Below, piece by piece: positions 1 to 6,951 of a stretch of DNA of 49,369 bases. Position numbers and translations under genes: made by a program. The notes beneath the pieces were generated by a model. That model ran no database searches, had not been told where the DNA came from, and was given only the letters and a program-made list of their open reading frames with translations. This stretch comes from UBA3700 sp964478025. GTDB taxonomy: Bacteria; Bacillota; Clostridia; Christensenellales; UBA3700. Positions within the stretch are counted from its first letter, which is position 1. The number at the start of each line of letters is the position of its first letter. The stretch spans positions 1 to 49,369 of the forward strand of contig CAYZGK010000012.1 of NCBI GenBank assembly GCA_964478025.1, given 5' to 3'.

Positions 1-626
1 TTTTCTTTATCTAAAACTTCTTCTTTGTTTTTCTTTGTAAAGTGATATTGTTTTATTAAGTAAGATAAAGGCTTATAAACAATAAAAGTAATTATTGATA
101 CAAGTATACATTTAACAAAGTTAAATGGAACATTAAATACAAGTAAACTTAACTCAATTGAATTTATTGATGGAAGTATAGCCTGATACATAGCAAGTAT
201 TACTTCCTTTTTCATAATTGTATAGTAGAAAGGGTAGGTTATAAATAAGTTTATAGGGAAGGATAAAACGGCCATAATTAATGATCCTATAAGCATAGAA
301 ATTAAAGCCCATTTTCTTGTTTTTTTGTATTTATAAATAAGACCTGCGCTACCAACAAATATAGCTCCAAGTAAAAAGTTACAAAGTTCTCCAACTCCAA
401 GTGTTGATGTAACACATACATGAATTAGATTTTTAATAAAGCAAATTATAATACCAGCAATAGGGCCTAAAGCAAATGAACCAATAAGAGCTGGAAGCTC
501 TGAAAAATCCAATTTAACAAAAGTTGGCATAATTGATGGAATTGAAAACTCCAAATACATTAATCCAAATGAGATTGCGGAAAAAATAGCAATTGTTGCG
601 ATATAACGCGTACGTGAAATATTCAT
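1..626 (-). CDS. ribU: Riboflavin ECF transporter substrate-binding (S) component, RibU-like, 3' end cut by window edge
   Basis: This membrane protein would bind riboflavin and work with a shared ECF energising module (EcfA/A'/T), which is not in the window. About 208 codons are visible, reading leftward from ATG at 626-624. The ribosome site AAAGGAG lies 6-7 bases upstream. The protein is very hydrophobic, with about five to six membrane spans. Near residues 38-60 it has a LDFSELPALIGSFALGP segment followed by GIIICFIKNL, which is characteristic of RibU-family S components. The last visible part is charged (KKNKEEVLDKE), so only a few residues are probably missing. The FMN riboswitch directly upstream independently supports riboflavin as substrate. 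Family assignment is by motif and context, not by search. The stop codon lies outside the window. Confidence 0.88.
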   Translation of the reverse strand, partial: MNISRTRYIATIAIFSAISFGLMYLEFSIPSIMPTFVKLDFSELPALIGSFALGPIAGIIICFIKNLIHVCVTSTLGVGELCNFLLGAIFVGSAGLIYKYKKTRKWALISMLIGSLIMAVLSFPINLFITYPFYYTIMKKEVILAMYQAILPSINSIELSLLVFNVPFNFVKCILVSIITFIVYKPLSYLIKQYHFTKKNKEEVLDKE

Positions 627-637
627 AAAATCTCCTT

Positions 638-750
638 TATCATCCAGACTTTACTGTCGGTATCTGAATTTCACAGATTCGGCATTGTATATAAATTTAC
701 AATGTTTGTGGACTATACCACCGGTGAGGAATTTCACCTCGCCTCAAGGT
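638..750 (-). ncRNA. FMN riboswitch (RFN element) controlling the riboflavin transporter
   Basis: Read on the minus strand, the segment starts with CCTTGAGGCGAGGTGAAATT followed by CCTCACCGG and ends with CCGACAGTAAAGTCTGGATG. These are the conserved 5' and 3' blocks of the RFN element, with the variable hairpins between them. It ends 11 bases before the start codon of the riboflavin transporter, and the ribosome site lies just past the aptamer. No clear U-rich terminator hairpin lies between aptamer and gene, so control of translation initiation is the more likely mechanism (inference). Confidence 0.95.
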
Positions 751-767
751 TTGTTTTAATCGAATTA

Positions 768-796
768 ATTATTATTTGTTTGATAATGAAAGTCAA
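768..796 (-). promoter_or_regulatory. Putative promoter of the FMN riboswitch / riboflavin transporter
   Basis: On the minus strand TTGACT (796-791) is followed after 17 bases by AATAAT (773-768), about 18 bases before the riboswitch begins. It is interlocked with the rightward tsaE promoter. Predicted by eye only. Confidence 0.6.
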
Positions 797-808
797 GTAT
801 TATATACT
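780..808 (+). promoter_or_regulatory. Putative tsaE operon promoter, giving a leaderless or near-leaderless mRNA
   Basis: TTGATA (780-785), a 17-base spacer and TATACT (803-808) form a good vegetative promoter. The ATG of tsaE is at 818, so transcription would begin zero to four bases before the start codon. No Shine-Dalgarno sequence precedes that ATG. Confidence 0.65.
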
Positions 809-817
809 TATTTACGT

Positions 818-1219
818 ATGGAATATATTGTAAAATCAGTAGAAGAGACGTATGCTCTTGCAAAGAAAATTGCAGATAATTTAAAAGGTGGAGAAATAAT
901 ACTTTTAAATGGTGATTTAGGCGCAGGAAAGACAACTTTTACCAAAGGTCTTGCAAAAGCTTTAGGTATAAATGATGTTGTTACAAGTCCAACTTTTACC
1001 TTTATGAAACAATATTTATCTGGTAGAATTCCGCTTTATCATTTTGACATGTATAGAGTAGAGGAAGAAGATGAATTATACGAACTTGGCCTTAGTGAGT
1101 ATTTATACTTAAATGGGATTTGTGTAATTGAATGGAATAAATTTGAAAATATAGAAAATCCTATAGTTATAAACATTACAGTAAATGAGGATTTATCAAG
1201 GAAGTTTGAAATTAAATGA
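818..1219 (+). CDS. tsaE: tRNA t6A biosynthesis ATPase TsaE
   Basis: TsaE is the P-loop ATPase that cooperates with TsaB and TsaD to put threonylcarbamoyl on A37 of ANN-decoding tRNAs. From ATG 818 the protein has 133 residues, normal for the family. It shows Walker A NGDLGAGKTT (31-40), the conserved SPTF (57-60), HFDMYR (75-80) and IEW (104-106). The open frame extends upstream to a TTG at 776, but that adds 14 residues with no family match and would overlap the promoter, so ATG 818 is preferred. It overlaps tsaB by four bases (ATGA). The same operon holds tsaB and rimI; tsaD is not in the window. Confidence 0.93.
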   Translation: MEYIVKSVEETYALAKKIADNLKGGEIILLNGDLGAGKTTFTKGLAKALGINDVVTSPTFTFMKQYLSGRIPLYHFDMYRVEEEDELYELGLSEYLYLNGICVIEWNKFENIENPIVINITVNEDLSRKFEIK

Positions 1220-1797
1220 ATATACTTACAATTGATGTAACATCAGCAAAACTTGTTGTAGCTTGCTCTAAAGGCGAAGAAATAAAATATAAAATTTCTC
1301 AAGAATCTGGCAAGAAGCATAATGCGTTAATTATGCCATATATTGAAGAGATTTTAATTGAACAAAAGTTAGATATAAACGATATTGATGTTTTTTCATG
1401 TGTGGTTGGACCTGGTTCTTTTACAGGAATTAGAATAGGTATTGCAACAATGAAGGCACTTTCATTTGCTACAAATAAAAAGACGATATCTATAAATGCG
1501 CTTGAAGAATTAGCTTATAAAAAAGATGGCCACTTTATAACAGCAATTGATGCGCTTCATGGAAACTATTATTATGCAGAATTTGAAAACTCATTTTTAA
1601 ATGTAAAAGAAATGGGCTGCAAAGATATTAATGAAATTAAAAATAAGAATTTAGAGATTGTATATAAAGATAAAGAGTGTGATCCATATAAACTTATTGA
1701 GATTACAACAATTAAGGCAAATGAGGGCTTATATCAAACACTTGAGCCAGTTTATTTAAGAAAATCTCAAGCTGAAAGAGATTTAGATGGTGAATAA
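1216..1797 (+). CDS. tsaB: tRNA t6A biosynthesis protein TsaB
   Basis: TsaB is the non-catalytic ASKHA-fold partner that forms a dimer with TsaD and is bridged by TsaE in the t6A complex. The protein is 193 residues, slightly short of the usual 210-230. It begins with the ASKHA phosphate-1 strand ILTIDVTS and carries the hallmark GPGSFTGIRIG (65-75). The C-terminus EPVYLRKSQAER matches the family's ending. Its start codon overlaps the stop of tsaE, and its stop TAA shares one base with the ATG of rimI, so the three genes are very likely translationally coupled. Confidence 0.92.
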   Translation: MNILTIDVTSAKLVVACSKGEEIKYKISQESGKKHNALIMPYIEEILIEQKLDINDIDVFSCVVGPGSFTGIRIGIATMKALSFATNKKTISINALEELAYKKDGHFITAIDALHGNYYYAEFENSFLNVKEMGCKDINEIKNKNLEIVYKDKECDPYKLIEITTIKANEGLYQTLEPVYLRKSQAERDLDGE

Positions 1798-2240
1798 TGC
1801 AAATTGTAAATGGTGACAAGTCTCATATTGACGAAGTTTTTAAAATTGAAAGCGAGGAGATAATAGTTCCTTGGAGTAAAAATCAAATTGAAAACTTAGT
1901 TGAAAATAAAGATTGTGTTTTTAGAGTTTTAGTTGGAGATAATAACAAAGTTTTAGGGTATTATTCTTTTAACATAATATGCGATGAAGCCTATATAAAT
2001 AACATTGCGGTAATTAAGGATATGCAATCTAAAGGACTAGGTACGCTTTTATTTCAAGATTTAATAGATAGTTGTAAAAGTAAAAATATTAATGCAATAA
2101 CACTTGAGGTAGAAAAAGAAAATATAAAAGCTATAGGACTTTATAAAAAGTTTAACTTTATTGAAGAGGGAATTAGAAAAAAATATTATAAAAATACTTT
2201 TGATGCCATAATTATGTGGCTTAGAGATATTGAGAAATAA
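1797..2240 (+). CDS. rimI: Ribosomal protein S18 alanine N-acetyltransferase, RimI-like GNAT
   Basis: This GNAT-fold acetyltransferase transfers acetyl from acetyl-CoA to a protein N-terminus; family members modify the N-terminal alanine of ribosomal protein S18. It has 147 residues, the expected size. Visible motifs are PWS near the N-terminus (25-27, typical of RimI), the acetyl-CoA loop Q77SKGLG in motif A, and the C-terminal LEVEKENIKAIGLYKKFNF signature (103-121). It sits directly after tsaB, a common arrangement in Firmicutes. The S18 specificity is inferred from family and context; another protein target cannot be excluded. Confidence 0.85.
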   Translation: MQIVNGDKSHIDEVFKIESEEIIVPWSKNQIENLVENKDCVFRVLVGDNNKVLGYYSFNIICDEAYINNIAVIKDMQSKGLGTLLFQDLIDSCKSKNINAITLEVEKENIKAIGLYKKFNFIEEGIRKKYYKNTFDAIIMWLRDIEK

Positions 2241-2258
2241 AGTTATTTTATATATAAT
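2230..2258 (+). promoter_or_regulatory. Putative idh promoter
   Basis: TTGAGA (2230-2235), a 17-base spacer and TATAAT (2253-2258) precede idh by about 30 bases. The -35 box overlaps the last codons of rimI. The idh ribosome site TAGGAGAT follows at about 2275. Confidence 0.65.
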
Positions 2259-2287
2259 ACATTAGGAAAAAATTAGGAGATAAAGAT

Positions 2288-3487
2288 ATGTCAAAGATTC
2301 AAATGAAAACGCCTATCGTTGAAATGGATGGCGATGAGATGACAAGAATTATATGGAAATGGATAAAAGATTATGTAATTTGTCCATTCGTAGATTTAAA
2401 GACGGTTTATTTTGATTTAGGTCTTCCAAATAGAGAAGCTACAAAAGATCAAGTAACTATTGATTCAGCAAATGCTGCTAAAGAGTATGGAGTTGCAGTA
2501 AAGTGTGCAACAATTACTCCTAATGCTCAAAGAGTAAAAGAATATAATTTAACTCAAATGTGGAAATCTCCAAATGGTACAATTCGAGCAATTCTTGATG
2601 GTACTGTATTTAGAGAGCCAATTATGGTAAAGGGAATTGTTCCTTATATTCCAACATGGACTCAACCTATTGTTATTGCTCGTCATGCTTATGGTGATAT
2701 ATACAAGGATGTTGAAGGATATGTTAAAAAAGGTGGAAAGGCAAAGTTAGTTCTTGAAGATGAGGATGGAACTCGTGAAATAGAAGTTTTTGATTATAAA
2801 AAATCAGCTGGTGTAGTTATGGGTATGCATAATTTGGATTCTTCAATTTCATCATTTGCAAGATCTTGTTTTAATTATGCATTAGATACTAAAAAAGATT
2901 TATGGTTTGCAGCAAAAGATACAATTTCAAAAACTTATGATCATAGATTTAAAGATATATTTAACGATATTTTTGAAAGTGAATATAAAGAAAAATTTGA
3001 AAAGGCAGGAATTACATATTTCTATACATTAATTGATGATGCTGTTGCTAGAATTGTAAGATCTAATGGAGGTATGATTTGGGCTTGTAAAAACTATGAT
3101 GGAGACGTAATGTCAGATATGGTTGCTACAGCGTTTGGTTCTCTTGCAATGATGAGCTCAGTTTTAGTATCTCCAGAGGGTAATTATGAATATGAAGCAG
3201 CTCATGGAACTGTTACAAGACACTATTATAAATATAGAAATGGTGAAAATACATCAACAAACCCAGTAGCTACAATTTATGCTTGGAGTGGAGCTTTAAG
3301 AAAAAGAGGCCAACTTGATGGAATAAATGATCTTGTTGAATTTGCCGATAAACTTGAAAATGCAACAATAAAGACAATCGAGGATGGTTATATGACAGGA
3401 GATTTAGCTGCATTATATAAGGGTGATAAAGAAGTTCATAAATTAATGACAGAAGATTTCTTAAAGAAAATAGCAAGCAACATATAA
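2288..3487 (+). CDS. idh: NADP-dependent isocitrate dehydrogenase (eukaryote-like subfamily)
   Basis: The enzyme oxidatively decarboxylates isocitrate to 2-oxoglutarate, making NADPH. At 399 residues, with the N-terminal block PIVEMDGDEMTRIIW and substrate-site ITPNAQRVKEYNL plus KSPNGTIR, it belongs to the homodimeric subfamily also found in eukaryotic cytosol and mitochondria, not to the E. coli Icd type. The NYDGDVMSDMVA metal-site region is intact, as is the NADP-binding GTVTRHY segment near the C-terminus. It has its own promoter and terminator, so it appears monocistronic. No aconitase or citrate synthase is nearby. It probably supplies 2-oxoglutarate for glutamate synthesis (inference). 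Confidence 0.95.
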   Translation: MSKIQMKTPIVEMDGDEMTRIIWKWIKDYVICPFVDLKTVYFDLGLPNREATKDQVTIDSANAAKEYGVAVKCATITPNAQRVKEYNLTQMWKSPNGTIRAILDGTVFREPIMVKGIVPYIPTWTQPIVIARHAYGDIYKDVEGYVKKGGKAKLVLEDEDGTREIEVFDYKKSAGVVMGMHNLDSSISSFARSCFNYALDTKKDLWFAAKDTISKTYDHRFKDIFNDIFESEYKEKFEKAGITYFYTLIDDAVARIVRSNGGMIWACKNYDGDVMSDMVATAFGSLAMMSSVLVSPEGNYEYEAAHGTVTRHYYKYRNGENTSTNPVATIYAWSGALRKRGQLDGINDLVEFADKLENATIKTIEDGYMTGDLAALYKGDKEVHKLMTEDFLKKIASNI

Positions 3488-3515
3488 CTTTAAAAGTTAA
3501 AAAAAAGAATATTTT

Positions 3516-3546
3516 ATACCTCAACAATATGTTGAGGTATTTTATT
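3516..3546 (+). terminator. Intrinsic terminator of idh
   Basis: An 11-bp perfect stem ATACCTCAACA / TGTTGAGGTAT with a three-base loop is followed by TTTATT. It lies 28 bases after the idh stop. Confidence 0.85.
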
Positions 3547-3563
3547 GCCATGTCAAGTAAATT

Positions 3564-3611
3564 TTATAACCCCTTTTTGTTTTTGAAAGAGGGGTTATAA
3601 AGGGGTTATAA
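3564..3611 (+). repeat. Inverted repeat with duplicated right arm between idh and polA
   Basis: TTATAACCCCT (3564-3574) is complementary to AGGGGTTATAA at 3590-3600, and the same 11-mer is immediately repeated at 3601-3611. The left arm could pair with either right arm, giving two mutually exclusive hairpins. It lies downstream of the idh terminator and about 95 bases before polA. Function unknown. Confidence 0.8.
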
Positions 3612-3694
3612 ATTAAAAGATAGTATAGATAGATTTAGTAAGAGATTCTCAAAAAATAATTAATATAAAGATAGAATAATTTTGTTCACTAAGA

Positions 3695-3700
3695 TATAAT
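3695..3700 (+). promoter_or_regulatory. -10 box of a probable leaderless polA promoter
   Basis: TATAAT lies at 3695-3700 and the ATG of polA at 3707, with only six bases between, so the predicted start of transcription falls on the ATG itself. The -35 region is weak (TAGAAT, 17 bases upstream). No Shine-Dalgarno sequence is present. Confidence 0.55.
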
Positions 3701-3706
3701 ATTGAT

Positions 3707-6250
3707 ATGGAAAAGATACTTATTTTAGATTCAAACTCATTAATAAATAGAGCATTTTATGCACTTCCTAACTTTTCAAATAGAAAAGGTCAATTTACAG
3801 GTGCAATCTTTGGTTATATGAATATGCTTTTAAAGCTTATAGAAAAATATAAGCCAGATTATGTAATTGCAGCATTTGATGTTCACGCTAGATTACATAG
3901 AAAAGATTTATATGAAGATTATAAAGCAGGCAGAAAACCTATGCCAGAAGAGCTTAAGTCTCAAGTAGAGCCAATGAAGAAAGTCTTACTTTCTATGGGT
4001 ATTCCAATACTTGAGGTTCCAGGCGATGAGGCTGATGACATTATAGGAACAATTGCAAAAAGATATAATGAAAAAACATATATAGTAACTGGAGATAAAG
4101 ACTCACTTCAACTTATTGATGATAAAAACACAGTTTTACTTACAAGAAAGGGCGTATCTGAAATAGAAGAATTTACAGTTGAGCACTTAAAAGAAAGTAT
4201 GAACCTTAGACCTTCACAAATTATAGATTTAAAATCTTTAATGGGAGATCATTCAGATAATATTCCAGGAGTAGCGGGCGTTGGTGAAAAAACAGCATTA
4301 GAGTTATTAGATAAGTATGACACCATTGATGGCGTTTATGAGCATATCGATGAGATAAAGGGAAAGTTAAAGGAAAAACTTGAATTAAATAAAGATATGG
4401 CTTATTTGTCTTATAAACTAGCCACAATTAATACAAATGTAAATATAGACTTTGATCTAGAGTCTGCTAGATTAAAAACGCCATTTTCTCAAGAATGTAA
4501 AGATATTCTAAAAGAACTAGAATTATTTAAAGTTATAGAGAGAATGAATTTTGATGAACAAGGAACTGTTCAAAAAAATGAAGTTGAGATTGAAAGTATA
4601 GATAATGTAGACAATCTAAAGATAATTTTAGAGGAAGCAAATAAAACTAAAAATGTAGGTATTTTAATTGGTAGTGAAATAGAAATTGCTACATCAAATA
4701 GTAAAGCTTACAAAATAGAAATATCTGATAATTTATTTGGTGGACTTTTCTATGATGATTTTATTCAGGCAATGAAGCCTTTATTTGAATCAAAAGATAT
4801 AAGAAAACTTATCTTTGACGTAAAGGGATTAAAACATGATTTAATGCCTTATGACATATCTTTAAATATGCCTTATGATGATTTATCTTTAATGGCGTAT
4901 TTAACTGATGTAAATAGAAATTATAAGAATTTAGGTGATTTATTAAATACTTACAATATTGAATCAAATTCAAAGTCTGCAAGTATGTTTATGCTTGAAG
5001 AGTTAATTTTAAAAGAATTAAAAGAAAGAAAATGTGAATCTTTATACTTTGATATGGAAAAACCTTTAATTGAAGTTTTATTTGATATGGAAAAACAAGG
5101 CTTTTCTGTAGATAAAGAAAAATTACAAGAATTAACTAAAAAGTTTAAGACAGAAATTTCGTATCTACAAAAAGAAATTTATGAAATAGCAGGTGAGGAG
5201 TTTAATTTAAATTCACCTAAACAATTAGGCGTTATTTTGTTTGAAAGACTAGGACTTCCATCAATAGGAAGAACTAAGACAGGATATTCAACATCTGTAG
5301 ATACACTAAATGAACTTGTTGATTTCCATCCTATAATATCTTTGATTTTACGATATAGGGAAGTTGAAAAATTACGCTCGACATATCTTGATGGTATGGC
5401 ACCACTTATAGATAGTAGTGGTAAAATTCATACAATATTTACACAAACTGTAACATCAACAGGAAGGTTATCCTCAACTGAGCCTAATTTACAAAATATT
5501 CCTATAAGAAAGGAAGAAGGTAAACAAATAAGAGGATTATTCACAGCAAGTAAGGGAAATACTTTAGTTTGTGCAGATTATTCCCAAGTTGAATTAAGAT
5601 TAATGGCAGCATTTAGTGGCGATGAAACTATGATAGAAGCCTTTAATGAGGGCATAGATATTCATACGACAACTGCAAGTAAAATATTTAATTTACCAAA
5701 AGACTTAATAACAAGCGATATAAGAAGACAAGCAAAGGCAGTAAACTTTGGAATTATTTATGGAATTACTGACTTTGGTTTATCTCAAGATATGGGAATA
5801 CCAGTAAGAAAAGCTAAAGAATTTATTGAGAATTATTTTAAAGAATTTCCAAAAGTTCATGCGTATATGAATAAACTAGTTGATGATGCTACTAAAACTG
5901 GTTATGCCTTAACTTTATATGGTAGACGTAGATATATTCCAGAACTTACTCAATCAAATAAAAATATACAAAACTTTGGTAAAAGAATAGCAATGAATAT
6001 GCCACTTCAAGGAAGTGCAGCAGATATAATAAAGCTTGCTATGATAAAAGTTTATAATGCATTAAATGAACAAAAGTTAAAATCTAAACTAATAATGCAA
6101 GTGCATGATGAATTGATAGTAGATACAGATATAAATGAAGTAGATCAAGTTAAGAAAATCTTACATGATTCAATGGAAAATGTTGTTAACTTAAAAGTTA
6201 AACTAGAAGCTGAAGTAGGCGTTGGTTTTAATTGGTTAGAGGCTAAATAA
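3707..6250 (+). CDS. polA: DNA polymerase I
   Basis: DNA polymerase I fills gaps and removes primers in repair and lagging-strand maturation. The 847-residue protein shows three parts in order. First is an N-terminal 5'-3' exonuclease (DSNSLINRAF at the start, GDEADDIIGT, SLMGDHSDNIPGV). Next is a middle exonuclease-like domain in which the catalytic acidic motifs are not recognisable, as in many Firmicutes enzymes, so proofreading is probably absent. Last is an intact polymerase domain: motif A with D624YSQVELR, motif B RRQAKAVNFGIIYG (about 673), and motif C HDE (H800). It overlaps coaE by one base. ATG 3707 has no ribosome site but sits right behind a TATAAT. Confidence 0.96.
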   Translation: MEKILILDSNSLINRAFYALPNFSNRKGQFTGAIFGYMNMLLKLIEKYKPDYVIAAFDVHARLHRKDLYEDYKAGRKPMPEELKSQVEPMKKVLLSMGIPILEVPGDEADDIIGTIAKRYNEKTYIVTGDKDSLQLIDDKNTVLLTRKGVSEIEEFTVEHLKESMNLRPSQIIDLKSLMGDHSDNIPGVAGVGEKTALELLDKYDTIDGVYEHIDEIKGKLKEKLELNKDMAYLSYKLATINTNVNIDFDLESARLKTPFSQECKDILKELELFKVIERMNFDEQGTVQKNEVEIESIDNVDNLKIILEEANKTKNVGILIGSEIEIATSNSKAYKIEISDNLFGGLFYDDFIQAMKPLFESKDIRKLIFDVKGLKHDLMPYDISLNMPYDDLSLMAYLTDVNRNYKNLGDLLNTYNIESNSKSASMFMLEELILKELKERKCESLYFDMEKPLIEVLFDMEKQGFSVDKEKLQELTKKFKTEISYLQKEIYEIAGEEFNLNSPKQLGVILFERLGLPSIGRTKTGYSTSVDTLNELVDFHPIISLILRYREVEKLRSTYLDGMAPLIDSSGKIHTIFTQTVTSTGRLSSTEPNLQNIPIRKEEGKQIRGLFTASKGNTLVCADYSQVELRLMAAFSGDETMIEAFNEGIDIHTTTASKIFNLPKDLITSDIRRQAKAVNFGIIYGITDFGLSQDMGIPVRKAKEFIENYFKEFPKVHAYMNKLVDDATKTGYALTLYGRRRYIPELTQSNKNIQNFGKRIAMNMPLQGSAADIIKLAMIKVYNALNEQKLKSKLIMQVHDELIVDTDINEVDQVKKILHDSMENVVNLKVKLEAEVGVGFNWLEAK

Positions 6251-6804
6251 TGAAAATTGCTATTATTGGTGGAATTGGATCTGGAAAATCTACAGTAGCA
6301 CAAATTATAAAGGAACTAGGATATAGTGTTTATAGTTGTGATGAAATTTATAACTTGGTATTAAATGAACAAAGCTACATTGATGAGATAAATAAAAACT
6401 TTGAAGGCGTTGTAGAGAATAATAAAATAAATAAGAAAAAACTTGGAAATATTGTATTTAACAATAAGGCAAAACTAGAACTTTTAAATTCTATAGCACA
6501 CCCAAAAGTTAGAGAAAAATTAGATAAATTAATTTTAGACTCAACAAAGGATATATTTATTGAAGTTCCAGTATTTGTAGGTAGTGGACTTGAAAAATAT
6601 TTTGATAAAGTAATACTAGTTTGTGCCGATACAAAATTAAGAATACAAAGAATTATTGCAAGAAATAATTGTGATAAAGAATATGCAAAAAAAGTTATAA
6701 ATAATCAACCAAGCGATAAAGAACTTGAAAAATATGCAACTTCAATTGTTTTTAACAATAAAGATAAAAATGCATTAAAATATCAAATAATAAAAATTTT
6801 ATAA
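6250..6804 (+). CDS. coaE: Dephospho-CoA kinase
   Basis: CoaE phosphorylates the 3'-hydroxyl of dephospho-CoA, the last step of coenzyme A synthesis. The 184-residue protein starts with the P-loop IAIIGGIGSGKSTV (residues 3-16). It continues with CDEIYN around the substrate aspartate, HPKVRE in the CoA-binding part, and the lid segment LRIQRIIARNN. The start codon overlaps the polA stop, and the polA-coaE order is widespread in Gram-positive bacteria, so the pair is one transcript. No convincing terminator follows the gene. Confidence 0.93.
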   Translation: MKIAIIGGIGSGKSTVAQIIKELGYSVYSCDEIYNLVLNEQSYIDEINKNFEGVVENNKINKKKLGNIVFNNKAKLELLNSIAHPKVREKLDKLILDSTKDIFIEVPVFVGSGLEKYFDKVILVCADTKLRIQRIIARNNCDKEYAKKVINNQPSDKELEKYATSIVFNNKDKNALKYQIIKIL

Positions 6805-6865
6805 AGATTTTACATACTTGAAAATATTAGATTTTATCAAATGTTTCGGGTAAAATAATTTTGAA

Positions 6866-6910
6866 TTTTAAATTTAAAACTTGATTTTCATATATATATA
6901 TATATATAAT
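6866..6910 (+). promoter_or_regulatory. Promoter of the surface lipoprotein with a (TA)9 spacer tract
   Basis: TTGATT (6881-6886) and TATAAT (6905-6910) are separated by 18 bases, and 6891-6908 is an uninterrupted run of nine TA dinucleotides that forms most of the spacer and merges with the -10 box. Loss or gain of one TA would change the spacer to 16 or 20. A perfect palindrome TTTTAAATTTAAAA (6866-6879) lies directly upstream of the -35 box and could be an UP-like or operator element. The lipoprotein ATG is at 6952. Confidence 0.7.
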
Positions 6911-6951
6911 AGACCTCAAGGAATAAAAGGTTTCAAAGGGGTTTATTTTTT

